Assembly (NCBI RefSeq): GCF_014199335.1
Contig: NZ_JACIJI010000004.1
Coordinates: 124,001-188,000, forward strand
From: Stakelama sediminis
GTDB lineage: Bacteria; Pseudomonadota; Alphaproteobacteria; Sphingomonadales; Sphingomonadaceae
Direction of reading: 5' to 3'
Length of the DNA stretch: 64,000 nt
Shown here: piece by piece, positions 7,209-14,915 of the stretch
Numbering within the stretch: position 1 is the first letter of the stretch
Layout of the letters: each line of letters begins with the position of its first letter
The notes under the pieces: generated by a model
What the model was told of the DNA's origin: nothing
The model's database searches: none
Seen by the model: the letters and a program-made list of their open reading frames with translations, nothing else
Position numbers and translations under genes: made by a program

Positions 7209-7853
7209 ATGAAGAACGCGGAGCAACAGGGGGATGCTGGCCAGTCCGGTGAGGACAGGGACCGGGAACATGTCGCGTTGCCGGATTCGGAGTTCAAACA
7301 ACAACTGGCGCAGGTCATTCCGCATCTGCGCGCTTTCGGCCGTTCGTTGTCGGGCAGCCGTGATCTTGCCGACGATCTGGTTCAGGAAACGCTGTTAAAG
7401 GCTTGGGCGGCGCGTAAGCGGTTTCAGGCGGGCACCAATATGCGCGCATGGACGTTCATCATCTTGCGCAACCTCTATCTTTCCCAGATGCGGCGTGCGC
7501 GCTTCCGTGGAGAGTGGGACGATCTGGTTGCCGATCGCATTCTGGCGGCCCCTGCCAGTCAGGACCGGCATATCGAATTGTCGGATATGCAGCGTGCACT
7601 GCTGCACCTGCCCCAGCCGCAACGCGAAGCACTGATTCTCGTGGGCGCGGGTGGTTTTGCCTATGAGGAGGCCGCCGAAATTTGCGGCGTTGCCGTTGGC
7701 ACGATTAAAAGTCGCGTGGCGCGCGGGCGGGTGGCGCTCGATAATATACTGTCTGACGGACAACTTGCCCCAAGGAGCGAGAGCCCCTCCGACGAAAAGA
7801 GTGCACTGGATTCAATCATGGGCGAAGTCGACGACCTGAGCCGCGACAGGTAA
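7209..7853 (+). CDS. ecfG: ECF sigma factor EcfG, general stress response
   Basis: Encodes 214 residues from the ATG at 7209; longer upstream frames lack homology. Region 2 (about 28-95) contains SRDLADDLVQETLLKAWA and the core-binding helices. Region 4 (about 125-180) contains LPQPQREALILVGAGGFAYEEAA and a helix-turn-helix VAVGTIKSRVARGR. These are typical of EcfG (ECF15). It recognises GGAAC/CGTT promoters. The acidic N-terminal 25 residues and the roughly 30-residue C-terminal tail lie outside the core. It converges with a second nepR-like gene only 7 bases from its stop. Confidence 0.93.
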   Translation: MKNAEQQGDAGQSGEDRDREHVALPDSEFKQQLAQVIPHLRAFGRSLSGSRDLADDLVQETLLKAWAARKRFQAGTNMRAWTFIILRNLYLSQMRRARFRGEWDDLVADRILAAPASQDRHIELSDMQRALLHLPQPQREALILVGAGGFAYEEAAEICGVAVGTIKSRVARGRVALDNILSDGQLAPRSESPSDEKSALDSIMGEVDDLSRDR

Positions 7854-7860
7854 AAAACGT

Positions 7861-8043
7861 TCAGGACAGTTTAGTATGTCCCGACGCAGCGTCGAGTCTG
7901 GCAAGGCAGTCCATCATGTCGTTTGGTAGCCCCTTGTCCCGGCGATAGGCATCTCTCAACGCGCTGCCCAGCCCGTCATAGACCCGTGGAGTTTCCACCG
8001 ATACGGGGCTGCCGGGGGCGTGGTCGCCATGAGAAGATGACAT
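7861..8043 (-). CDS. second NepR-like anti-sigma factor
   Basis: A 60-residue protein, or 63 residues from an ATG at 8052. The core VYDGLGSALRDAYRRDKGLP followed by NDMMDCLARLD aligns with NepR (two short helices with the LRxxY and LxxLD pattern). It is convergent with ecfG. A near-consensus EcfG promoter lies about 10-19 bases upstream. Sphingomonads such as Sphingopyxis granuli carry two NepR paralogues, so this is plausibly NepR2. Affinity for EcfG cannot be judged. Confidence 0.72.
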   Translation of the reverse strand: MSSSHGDHAPGSPVSVETPRVYDGLGSALRDAYRRDKGLPNDMMDCLARLDAASGHTKLS

Positions 8044-8061
8044 CTTTGTCATGCAGTATAG

Positions 8062-8086
8062 AACGGTCCAGAACCGAATTTGTTGC
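8062..8086 (-). promoter_or_regulatory. possible EcfG-type promoter of the second nepR
   Basis: On the minus strand GCAAC (8086-8082), 16 bases and CGTT (8065-8062). One base of the -35 differs from consensus. The candidate start codons at 8052 and 8043 are very close, so the mRNA would be nearly leaderless, as for the 47-residue peptide gene. Confidence 0.4.
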
Positions 8087-8142
8087 CTGCGCATTTTGAT
8101 GAATAGTGAGCGCGTTGTGAATTTCGGAAATAAAGAGGCACC

Positions 8143-10818
8143 ATGCACGACCTTGAAACGGCACTGGATCGCGCCCGAAAACACGCGCCGTTTCTAGCCA
8201 ATCTGATCGTACGGGAAGCGCCGCTGATCGAGCGGCTGGACGATGCGCTTGTCGATCCGCTGGAGGCGTGCCGTCCACCGGAAGCGTTGGAATCACCGGT
8301 TCTTCAGTTGCGGATCGAGCGTCGTCGCCTTGCGCTGCTGGTCGCGCTCGGCGATCTGTCGGGGCGCTATCCGTTCGAACGCGTCGTCACGACACTCAGC
8401 GATTTTGCCGACCGCGCACTGGATATCGCGATCCGTACGGCGATACTGGAACGGGTGCCGGATGCCGAGCCGCGCGGCTTCACCGCCATTGCGCTGGGCA
8501 AGCAAGGCAGTCGCGAACTCAATTACTCTTCCGACATCGATCCCATCCTGCTGTACGATCCGGATACCCTGCCGCACCGCGAAGGCGAAGCTGTCGAGGA
8601 TTCGGCGCGACGGATCGCGCAGCGTGTCGTCCAGATTTTGCAGACCCGCGACGGCGAAGGCTATGTCCTGCGCGTCGATTTGCGGCTGCGTCCTTCGCCG
8701 GAAGCGACACCGCCCGCACTGCCCGTTTCGGCCGCCATTTCCTATTATGAATCGCAGGCGCTGCCCTGGGAACGCGCTGCCTTTATTCGCGCTCGCGCGG
8801 CTGCCGGTGACCTGAGGCTGGGCGAAGAGTTTCTGACGGCCATTCGTCCCTTTGTCTGGCGTCGGTCGCTCGATTTCGGGACCATCGGAGAAATTCGCTC
8901 GATCACCCGGCGCATTCGCGATCACCATAGCGAAGGGCAGAGGTTCGGGCCGGGCTATGACCTGAAACGCGGGCGCGGCGGCATTCGCGAGATTGAATTT
9001 TTCGCGCAGGTGCATCAGTTGATCCACGGCGGGCGCGAGCCGGATTTGCGGGTGCCTGCAACTCTGGATGCACTGGCGGCGCTGGCCGATGCGCAGTGGA
9101 TCGATCGCGATGATGCCAAAAGCCTTGCAGACATTTATCGCCTGTTGCGGACCATCGAGCACCGCACCCAGATGGTCGATGACCGTCAGACGCATATCTT
9201 GCCGGAAAAATCCGAAGCACTCGACAATGTCGCGCAACTTCATGGACTGGAGGACGGCAAGGCGTTGCTGGACCTTCTGGCGCCGCGGGTCGAGCGGGTA
9301 GGGACGATTTACGACGCGCTCGACCCCGAAGGCGGCGCTGCGCTGCCGCAGGATGCCGACCGGCTGACCGAAAAGCTGACCGATGCGGCCTTTGCCGAGC
9401 CCGATCAGGCGGTGCGGCTGATCGAAAAGTGGCGCGCGCAACGCTATCCCGCGCTGCGCAGTGCCGCCGCCCAGTCGGCACTGGAGGCGGCGCTACCGGG
9501 GCTGGTGAAGGCGTTCGGCCAGTCCGCCGACCCACAGGCCGCATTGCGGCGTCTCGACACGCTGCTGGCGCGGCTGCCCAGTGCGATCAACTTCTTTCGT
9601 CTGCTCGAAGCGCAGCCCGGTCTGGCGGACCTGCTGAGTGCCATTTTGTGCCATGCGCCGACGCTTGCCGATGTGCTCGGGCGCCGGGTCGAGTTGCTCG
9701 ACGGGCTGATCGACGCAACCGCGCTGAAGCCGATGCCCGGCATTCCCGCGCTGATTGCGGAAATGAGAGAAGGAGAGGCAGGCGACGATTATCAGGCTGT
9801 GCTGGACCGGGTGCGCAAGCTGGTCGGTGAGAAGCGGTTCGCGCTTGGTGCGCAGATCATTGCGGCGGCCAGCGACCCGCTGATTGTCGCGGCCGGATAT
9901 GCCCGTGTGGCGGAGGCCGCGATTCAGGTGATCGCGGATGCCACCATTGCCGAATTTGCGCGTGCGCACGGCAGGGTGCCGGACAGCGAACTGGTGGTTC
10001 TGGCGCTGGGCAGGATGGGCGGCGGAGTCCTGACCCATGCCTCCGACCTTGACCTGATCTTCCTGTTTACCGGCGATCATATGGCCGAGTCCGATGGCAA
10101 AAAGCCACTTGGTGCAGTGCTTTATTATAATCGGCTGGCACAACGTATCAGCGGCGCTTTGTCGGTCGCGACGGCGGCGGGGCCGCTCTATCCGGTCGAT
10201 ACCCGGCTGCGTCCTTCGGGGGCACAGGGGCCGCTTGCGGTGTCGCTGGAGGGGTTTCGCAAATATCAGCAGGAAAGCGCCTGGACGTGGGAGCATATGG
10301 CGTTGACACGTGCGCGGCCGGTGTTCGGGTCCGATGCCGCGCGTGAGGCGATCCGGGCAATCGTCGATGCGGTGCTGGCGGGAGCACGTCCGGATCGCGA
10401 CATCGCGGCGGATGCGGTGACGATGCGCGATGAGATGCGGGCCCATAAACCGGCTGTTGGGCCGCTGGATGCAAAGCTGCTCGACGGCGGGCTGGTCGAT
10501 CTGGAATTTGCGGTGCATGTACAGCAATTGCGGTATCGCACCGGCTTTGATCCCAATCTGGGCAAGGCGATCGAACTGCTCACCGCAGCCGATCTGTTGC
10601 CTTCCACGCTATGTGAGGCATATGCCTTTCTTACCCGGATGCTGGTGACATTGCGGCTGGTCGCACCCGATGCGCAGCCGCCGGCAGAGGCCAGTCGCGG
10701 GCTGGTTGCCGCCGCGCTGAACCAGCCGGACTGGGATGCAGTGCTTGCGTCTTTCGATGCCACCCGGCAGGAGGTCAGCCGATGCTGGAACGCGGTCCGG
10801 CAAGCAGAAGAGGAGTAG
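8143..10818 (+). CDS. glnE: bifunctional glutamine synthetase adenylyltransferase/adenylyl-removing enzyme
   Basis: Encodes 891 residues. GlnE adenylylates glutamine synthetase when nitrogen is plentiful and removes AMP when it is scarce, under PII control. Two nucleotidyltransferase domains are visible. The first, at about 119-135, has GKQGSRELNYSSDID. The second, at about 621-640, has GRMGGGVLTHASDLD. Each is followed by the GlnD-PII-uridylylase-like helical part. The second motif has GGG where the first has GSRE, the usual asymmetry of the two active sites. bcp follows 5 bases after the stop. Confidence 0.96.
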   Translation: MHDLETALDRARKHAPFLANLIVREAPLIERLDDALVDPLEACRPPEALESPVLQLRIERRRLALLVALGDLSGRYPFERVVTTLSDFADRALDIAIRTAILERVPDAEPRGFTAIALGKQGSRELNYSSDIDPILLYDPDTLPHREGEAVEDSARRIAQRVVQILQTRDGEGYVLRVDLRLRPSPEATPPALPVSAAISYYESQALPWERAAFIRARAAAGDLRLGEEFLTAIRPFVWRRSLDFGTIGEIRSITRRIRDHHSEGQRFGPGYDLKRGRGGIREIEFFAQVHQLIHGGREPDLRVPATLDALAALADAQWIDRDDAKSLADIYRLLRTIEHRTQMVDDRQTHILPEKSEALDNVAQLHGLEDGKALLDLLAPRVERVGTIYDALDPEGGAALPQDADRLTEKLTDAAFAEPDQAVRLIEKWRAQRYPALRSAAAQSALEAALPGLVKAFGQSADPQAALRRLDTLLARLPSAINFFRLLEAQPGLADLLSAILCHAPTLADVLGRRVELLDGLIDATALKPMPGIPALIAEMREGEAGDDYQAVLDRVRKLVGEKRFALGAQIIAAASDPLIVAAGYARVAEAAIQVIADATIAEFARAHGRVPDSELVVLALGRMGGGVLTHASDLDLIFLFTGDHMAESDGKKPLGAVLYYNRLAQRISGALSVATAAGPLYPVDTRLRPSGAQGPLAVSLEGFRKYQQESAWTWEHMALTRARPVFGSDAAREAIRAIVDAVLAGARPDRDIAADAVTMRDEMRAHKPAVGPLDAKLLDGGLVDLEFAVHVQQLRYRTGFDPNLGKAIELLTAADLLPSTLCEAYAFLTRMLVTLRLVAPDAQPPAEASRGLVAAALNQPDWDAVLASFDATRQEVSRCWNAVRQAEEE

Positions 10819-10823
10819 CGATC

Positions 10824-11288
10824 ATGGCAATCGCCGAAGGGGATGCGATCCCCGATATCGAGGTCGAACTGCCTGACGGTTCGAAAGCGAACCTGACCGG
10901 ATATGCGGGCAAGCCTTTCGTGCTCTATTTTTACCCCAAGGATGATACGTCGGGATGCACGCGCGAGGCGCAGGAGTTCAGTGCGGCGCTCGACCAGTTT
11001 ACGAAAGCAGGCGCGCAAGTGCTTGGGATTTCGAAAGACTCCCCTGCCAAACATCAGAAGTTCATCGCCAAGCACGACCTCACCGTGCCGCTTGCGACCG
11101 ATGCCGAGGGCGCGGTGATGGAGGCGTTCGGCGTGTGGGTCGAAAAGTCGATGTACGGGCGCAAATATATGGGCGTCGAGCGGTCGACATTTCTGTTCGG
11201 CGCGGACGGCAAACTGATCCGGAGCTGGCGCAAGGTGCGCGTGCCGGGGCATGTTGAGACCGTGCTGGAGGCGGTGAAGGCGTTGTGA
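10824..11288 (+). CDS. bcp: thioredoxin-dependent peroxiredoxin, Bcp type, single cysteine
   Basis: Encodes 154 residues. It reduces hydrogen peroxide and organic hydroperoxides. The peroxidatic site is YPKDDTSGCTREAQ with C45. The usual resolving cysteine five residues later is Q50, and there is no other cysteine in the protein. It would therefore act as a 1-Cys enzyme resolved by an external thiol. The ATG at 10824 follows AGAGGAG. The 3' end overlaps the next gene by 4 bases (GTGA). Confidence 0.93.
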   Translation: MAIAEGDAIPDIEVELPDGSKANLTGYAGKPFVLYFYPKDDTSGCTREAQEFSAALDQFTKAGAQVLGISKDSPAKHQKFIAKHDLTVPLATDAEGAVMEAFGVWVEKSMYGRKYMGVERSTFLFGADGKLIRSWRKVRVPGHVETVLEAVKAL

Positions 11289-12085
11289 CCGAAGCGCCAA
11301 GCGTCGCGGTGGCGATCCGCGACGTGCTGCTGACCGCCGAGCCATTCGAAAAGGTGATGGCAGCGCGCAAGACGGTGCGCGCGTGGCGGCAGGGGCGCCT
11401 TGCCTGGCGGTTCGATGTGCCGATGCCCGATCGCCCGGCATGGCCCGACCGCCCCGAATTGCTGCCGCCGAACCGGATGCCCAAGCGCGGGCGGGCGGGG
11501 TCGGAACGTGCCAGAATAGCGTTGCTGCACGCACTCGCGCATATCGAGTTCGTCGCCATCGATCTGGCGTTCGACATGGCGGGGCGATTTGGCGGAGAAT
11601 ATCCCCGCGCGTTCGTCGATGACTGGCTATCCGTGGCGGGGGATGAGGCAATGCATTTCGCGCTGCTCGACCGGCGGCTGCGGGCGCTGGGAAGCGGCTA
11701 TGGCGCGCTGCCTGCCCATGCGGGATTATGGGAGGCAGCGGAGGCAACCGCGCACGATGCGCTGGCCCGGCTTGCGGTAGTGCCGATGGTGCTGGAGGCG
11801 CGCGGACTGGATGTAACTCCGGCCACGGTCGCGCGCGTACTGGATGCTGGAGACCACGCCACGGCAGCTATTTTGAATCGTATTTATACGGACGAGATTC
11901 GCCATGTCGGAATCGGTACGCGCTGGTTCGAATCCGGTTGCAGCATCGCTTGCCAAGTGCCGCAGCCCCATTGGCAATACCTCGTCAGTACGTATTTCCG
12001 CGGAAAATTGAAGCCACCCTTCAACGACTCAGCCCGTCAGACTGCCGGTTTAACGCGCGAATACTATCAGGCGCTTGCCCAATAG
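11285..12085 (+). CDS. ferritin-like DUF455 family protein
   Basis: Encodes 266 residues from a GTG start overlapping the bcp stop. The family is a ferritin-like four-helix fold. Likely metal ligands are seen in ALAHIEFVAIDLAFD, GDEAMHFALLDRRL, VLEARGLDVTP and YTDEIRHVGIG, giving the ExxH pattern twice. Function is not established. Coupling to a peroxiredoxin suggests a role in iron or peroxide handling, which is inference. The last part (QPHWQYLVSTYFRGKLKPPFN) is the conserved C-terminal motif. Confidence 0.85.
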   Translation: MTEAPSVAVAIRDVLLTAEPFEKVMAARKTVRAWRQGRLAWRFDVPMPDRPAWPDRPELLPPNRMPKRGRAGSERARIALLHALAHIEFVAIDLAFDMAGRFGGEYPRAFVDDWLSVAGDEAMHFALLDRRLRALGSGYGALPAHAGLWEAAEATAHDALARLAVVPMVLEARGLDVTPATVARVLDAGDHATAAILNRIYTDEIRHVGIGTRWFESGCSIACQVPQPHWQYLVSTYFRGKLKPPFNDSARQTAGLTREYYQALAQ

Positions 12086-12116
12086 GGATTCGGTCAACAC
12101 AAAGGGGGTTCATTCA

Positions 12117-12197
12117 ATGGCGCGGGGGGCGCGTCCATTTTCGTTCGGAAAGCAGCTGCACGAACACGACGGCTGCGAACAAAAAATTGGTCGCTGA
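12117..12197 (+). CDS. possible 26-residue ORF before the M23 peptidase gene
   Basis: ATG at 12117 follows AAAGGGGG with 8 bases spacing; the frame reads MARGARPFSFGKQLHEHDGC and ends in a TGA at 12195, 6 bases before the next gene. It has no family I recognise. It may be a leader peptide or chance; the ribosome-binding-site-like G run is the main support. Confidence 0.25.
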   Translation: MARGARPFSFGKQLHEHDGCEQKIGR

Positions 12198-12203
12198 GGT
12201 ATA

Positions 12204-13403
12204 ATGAGCAGCAACGCAATTTCGACACTTAACGCATCGGGGCTTTCCGGGTTCCGTTCTTTTTTCAAAACTCGTGATTTTATCTTTCATGACGGTCGCG
12301 ATCTTCGGCGGTTCAGCATCAGCGGAGGGGCGCAGATGCTGATGACCGGAGTGGCGGGAATTACGCTGTGTTTTTCCGCCTATGGCGCGGCAACCGCGAC
12401 GGCAGGTGTGATCGCAGCAAGCGGTCTGGTCGGCGACCAGTCGCCCGAGGCGCAGCTTGCCCGTATGCATTCACGCGTGAAAACGATGCAGGCCGACGTT
12501 GCCGCCGTGCGCAAGGCCGCGGCAGCACACGCCGTTCAGGTGGAGCAGCGTCAGGCGATGATCGCAGCGGTCCTTTCCGGTCGCGGCAATCCCGAACAGC
12601 TTGCAAAGATTTCCGAGGAACGGCCGCTGGCATTGGCCAACAGCGATGCCAGAAGCGTAGTGGCGCCGTTTCACGCCGTCGAGAGCCGTCAGGTCAACTT
12701 TGCGATCAAAGCGCGGCAGCAGGCCGAAGCACGGTACAGCAAGACGGCGGCCAATCTGAAAAAGCTGGGCCTGTCCCCGAACCGGCTGGTTCCGGCGATG
12801 GGCGGTCCCTATGAACCGGTCAGCATCAAGGAAGAAAAGGCGCAGGCAGCCGCAGGCGTTCAGTTCCGTAAGCTGTTTCAGGCATGGAAAAAGCTCGACT
12901 CGCTGGAACAGGCGGTGATCTCCATTCCGTCGAGCGAGCCGGTCAAGCATGTGACCTTCAGCAGCAATTTCGGGGTCCGCACCGATCCGTTCACCGGCAC
13001 CAAAGCGCTGCATCCGGGCGTGGATATTCCCGGTGCCGTGGGTACCCCCGTCTACGCCACCGCCGACGGCATGGTCGATCGTGCCGGTCGTGCGGGCGGA
13101 TATGGGAATATGGTGGAAATCAACCATGGACGCGGGATCGAGACCCGGTACGGCCATTTGTCGAAGGTGTTGGTCAAGGATCATACGCGGGTTCACCGCG
13201 GCGAACTGATCGGTCTGATGGGATCGACGGGGCGTTCGACGGGGCCGCATCTGCATTATGAGGTGCGGATTGACGGCCATGCGGTCAACCCGAAACCTTA
13301 TCTCGAAGACACAAGCTATCTGGCTGCGGTGCAGGCGCGCGCGGAAAAGAACCGCCAGCTTGCAATGGGTGGCCCCGGCAAGGGCGACACTGCCGCCGAT
13401 TGA
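12204..13403 (+). CDS. M23 family metallopeptidase (membrane-anchored)
   Basis: Encodes 399 residues. A cytoplasmic N-terminal stretch of about 40 residues precedes one transmembrane segment (about 48-75). An alanine-rich coiled-coil stretch (about 85-190) follows, then a LytM domain. Zinc ligands are HPGVD (H270, D274) and HLHYEV (about 349-351). Such proteins cut peptidoglycan crosslinks or, when catalytically inactive, activate amidases. Here the ligands look complete, so an endopeptidase is likely. GAGGT lies 4 bases before the ATG. A terminator follows. Confidence 0.88.
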   Translation: MSSNAISTLNASGLSGFRSFFKTRDFIFHDGRDLRRFSISGGAQMLMTGVAGITLCFSAYGAATATAGVIAASGLVGDQSPEAQLARMHSRVKTMQADVAAVRKAAAAHAVQVEQRQAMIAAVLSGRGNPEQLAKISEERPLALANSDARSVVAPFHAVESRQVNFAIKARQQAEARYSKTAANLKKLGLSPNRLVPAMGGPYEPVSIKEEKAQAAAGVQFRKLFQAWKKLDSLEQAVISIPSSEPVKHVTFSSNFGVRTDPFTGTKALHPGVDIPGAVGTPVYATADGMVDRAGRAGGYGNMVEINHGRGIETRYGHLSKVLVKDHTRVHRGELIGLMGSTGRSTGPHLHYEVRIDGHAVNPKPYLEDTSYLAAVQARAEKNRQLAMGGPGKGDTAAD

Positions 13404-13449
13404 TTCGGATGGGTCAGGTCGGCGCGGATTACTCCGTATAGGCGAGGGA

Positions 13450-13484
13450 GCGGGCGCGGCTTGTTGTCGACGCCCGCTTTTCTT
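13450..13484 (+). terminator. terminator after the M23 peptidase gene
   Basis: GCGGGCG and CGCCCGC form a perfect 7-bp stem with a 14-base loop, followed by TTTTCTT. It lies only 12 bases before the erpA-like start, so that gene needs a promoter upstream of or inside the hairpin, or relies on read-through. Confidence 0.75.
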
Positions 13485-13495
13485 ATGTATGGATC

Positions 13496-13837
13496 ATGGC
13501 TGAAACCACCCTATCCGATATCCGCCTGACCCCTGCGGCGGCCGCACGCGTTGCCGCGATTGCCGAACGGCAGGGCAAGCCCGCAATCCTTCGCCTTTCG
13601 GTCGAAGGCGGGGGCTGTTCGGGATTTCAATATCAGTTCGGACTGGCCGATGCGCCGGAACCGGACGACAGTCTGGCAGAAACCGACGGCGTGACGCTGG
13701 TGGTCGATCCGGTCAGCCTTGATCTTGTACGCGGTTGTTCGGTCGATTTCGTCGAATCGCTGGGGGGCGCAGCGTTTCGTGTCGATAATCCGAACGCAGC
13801 CGCCGGATGTGGTTGCGGTTCCAGCTTCGCCGTATAA
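13496..13837 (+). CDS. erpA: iron-sulfur cluster insertion protein, ErpA/HesB/IscA family
   Basis: Encodes 113 residues. A-type carriers deliver Fe-S clusters to apo-enzymes. The three cluster cysteines are present: C41 in EGGGCSGF, and C105 and C107 in AAAGCGCGSSF. An extra cysteine is at about 80. The FAV end is usual for ErpA. The ribosome binding site is weak, and the gene follows a terminator closely. xthA begins 11 bases after the stop. Confidence 0.92.
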   Translation: MAETTLSDIRLTPAAAARVAAIAERQGKPAILRLSVEGGGCSGFQYQFGLADAPEPDDSLAETDGVTLVVDPVSLDLVRGCSVDFVESLGGAAFRVDNPNAAAGCGCGSSFAV

Positions 13838-13848
13838 AACCCGCCCCC

Positions 13849-14622
13849 ATGCCCAAAATCGTCAGCTATAATGTCAACGGGATCAAGGCGCGCCTGCCGC
13901 GCCTGATCGAGTATCTGGATGCCGAACAGCCCGATATCGTCTGTCTTCAGGAACTGAAATCCTCCGACGACACTTTTCCTGAAAAGGAAATTCGTGATGC
14001 CGGCTATGGGGCGATCTGGCACGGTCAAAAGGGGTTTAACGGCGTTGCCGTGCTGGCCAGGGGCACCAATCCGGTCGAGCGGCAGCGCGGGCTGGATGGT
14101 GATCCCGACGATACGCACAGCCGCTATCTGGAGGCGGAAGTCGAGGGCCTGATCGTCGCGTCCATCTATCTGCCCAACGGCAATCCCGTGCCGGGACCGA
14201 AATTCGACTATAAGCTTGCATGGTTCGAGCGGCTGGCCGAACGCGCGGAGCATGTGCTTGCCGAGGAAAAGCCGGTGGTGCTGGCGGGCGATTATAATGT
14301 CATTCCCAATGACGATGACGTGTTTTCAGTGAAAGCGATGGCGTCCGATGCGCTGATGCAGCCGCAATCGCGTGCCGCCTATCGCGCGCTGGTCAGTCAG
14401 GGCTGGACCGACAGCCTGCGTACACGGTTTCCGGCGGGCGGCGTATGGACCTTCTGGGACTATCAGGCAGGTGCCTGGCAACGGGACGCAGGGTTCCGCA
14501 TCGACCATCTGCTGCTCAGCCCGCAGGCGGCGGATCGTTTCGTCGATGCCGGTGTCGATAAAGCCTATCGCGGCAAGGAAAAGGCGAGCGACCACGCCCC
14601 CACCTGGGTCAGATTAAAATAA
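13849..14622 (+). CDS. xthA: exodeoxyribonuclease III
   Basis: Encodes 257 residues from the ATG at 13849 (MPKIVSYNVNGIKAR). It is an AP endonuclease and 3'-5' exonuclease of base-excision repair. Catalytic motifs are VCLQELK, with the metal-binding glutamate, then AGDYNVIPNDDD, WTFWDYQAGAW and the final SDHAPTW. The length is usual. It is downstream of erpA with a short gap; a repeat-rich intergenic region follows. Confidence 0.95.
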   Translation: MPKIVSYNVNGIKARLPRLIEYLDAEQPDIVCLQELKSSDDTFPEKEIRDAGYGAIWHGQKGFNGVAVLARGTNPVERQRGLDGDPDDTHSRYLEAEVEGLIVASIYLPNGNPVPGPKFDYKLAWFERLAERAEHVLAEEKPVVLAGDYNVIPNDDDVFSVKAMASDALMQPQSRAAYRALVSQGWTDSLRTRFPAGGVWTFWDYQAGAWQRDAGFRIDHLLLSPQAADRFVDAGVDKAYRGKEKASDHAPTWVRLK

Positions 14623-14637
14623 GCAACCCTTCCCAGT

Positions 14638-14755
14638 AAGGGGAGGTGGCACAAGGCACCGGGGGATGTTGCCAGTTGAGAGGAATCGCGCCATCGCATG
14701 ACGCGACACCCTTCCGTCAGGCCTGTGGCCTGCCACCTCCCCTTCAAGGGGAGGA
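14638..14755. repeat. intergenic inverted repeat with G-rich/C-rich arms
   Basis: AAGGGGAGGTGGCA (14638-14651) is repeated inverted as TGCCACCTCCCCTT (14731-14744), perfect over 14 bases. The right copy continues into a second perfect hairpin, CCTCCCCTT-C-AAGGGGAGG (14737-14755). Sequences of this kind recur between genes in sphingomonads, from general knowledge. It may also end xthA transcription. Confidence 0.7.
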
Positions 14756-14767
14756 TGGGGCGCTGGC

Positions 14768-14915
14768 TTAGGACCAATCACCATTCAGAAGATGATGTGA
14801 CGAAAATGGTGGATTTTCGTGACCCGGCGCGCAGCGTACTTTCAGTACGTGAGCACTGGAAGCACGCAAAGACGCCATTTGCAGGCCATCAGGGCTGAAT
14901 GGCGATTGGTCCTAA
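14768..14915. repeat. 148-bp long imperfect palindrome
   Basis: The ends TTAGGACCAATC...CATTCAG (14768-14788) and the reverse complement at 14895-14915 match at 20 of 21 positions. Weaker pairing continues inwards to a 6-bp stem with a 3-base loop at 14835-14849 (CGTACT-TTC-AGTACG). The right end supplies the TAG stop of the adjacent minus-strand gene. There is no coding potential. It would form one long hairpin as RNA or a cruciform as DNA. Confidence 0.8.

Noticed and set aside
9493..10527. A 344-codon minus-strand frame opposite glnE
   Set aside because: Composition is typical of antisense shadow and glnE is unmistakable on the other strand.
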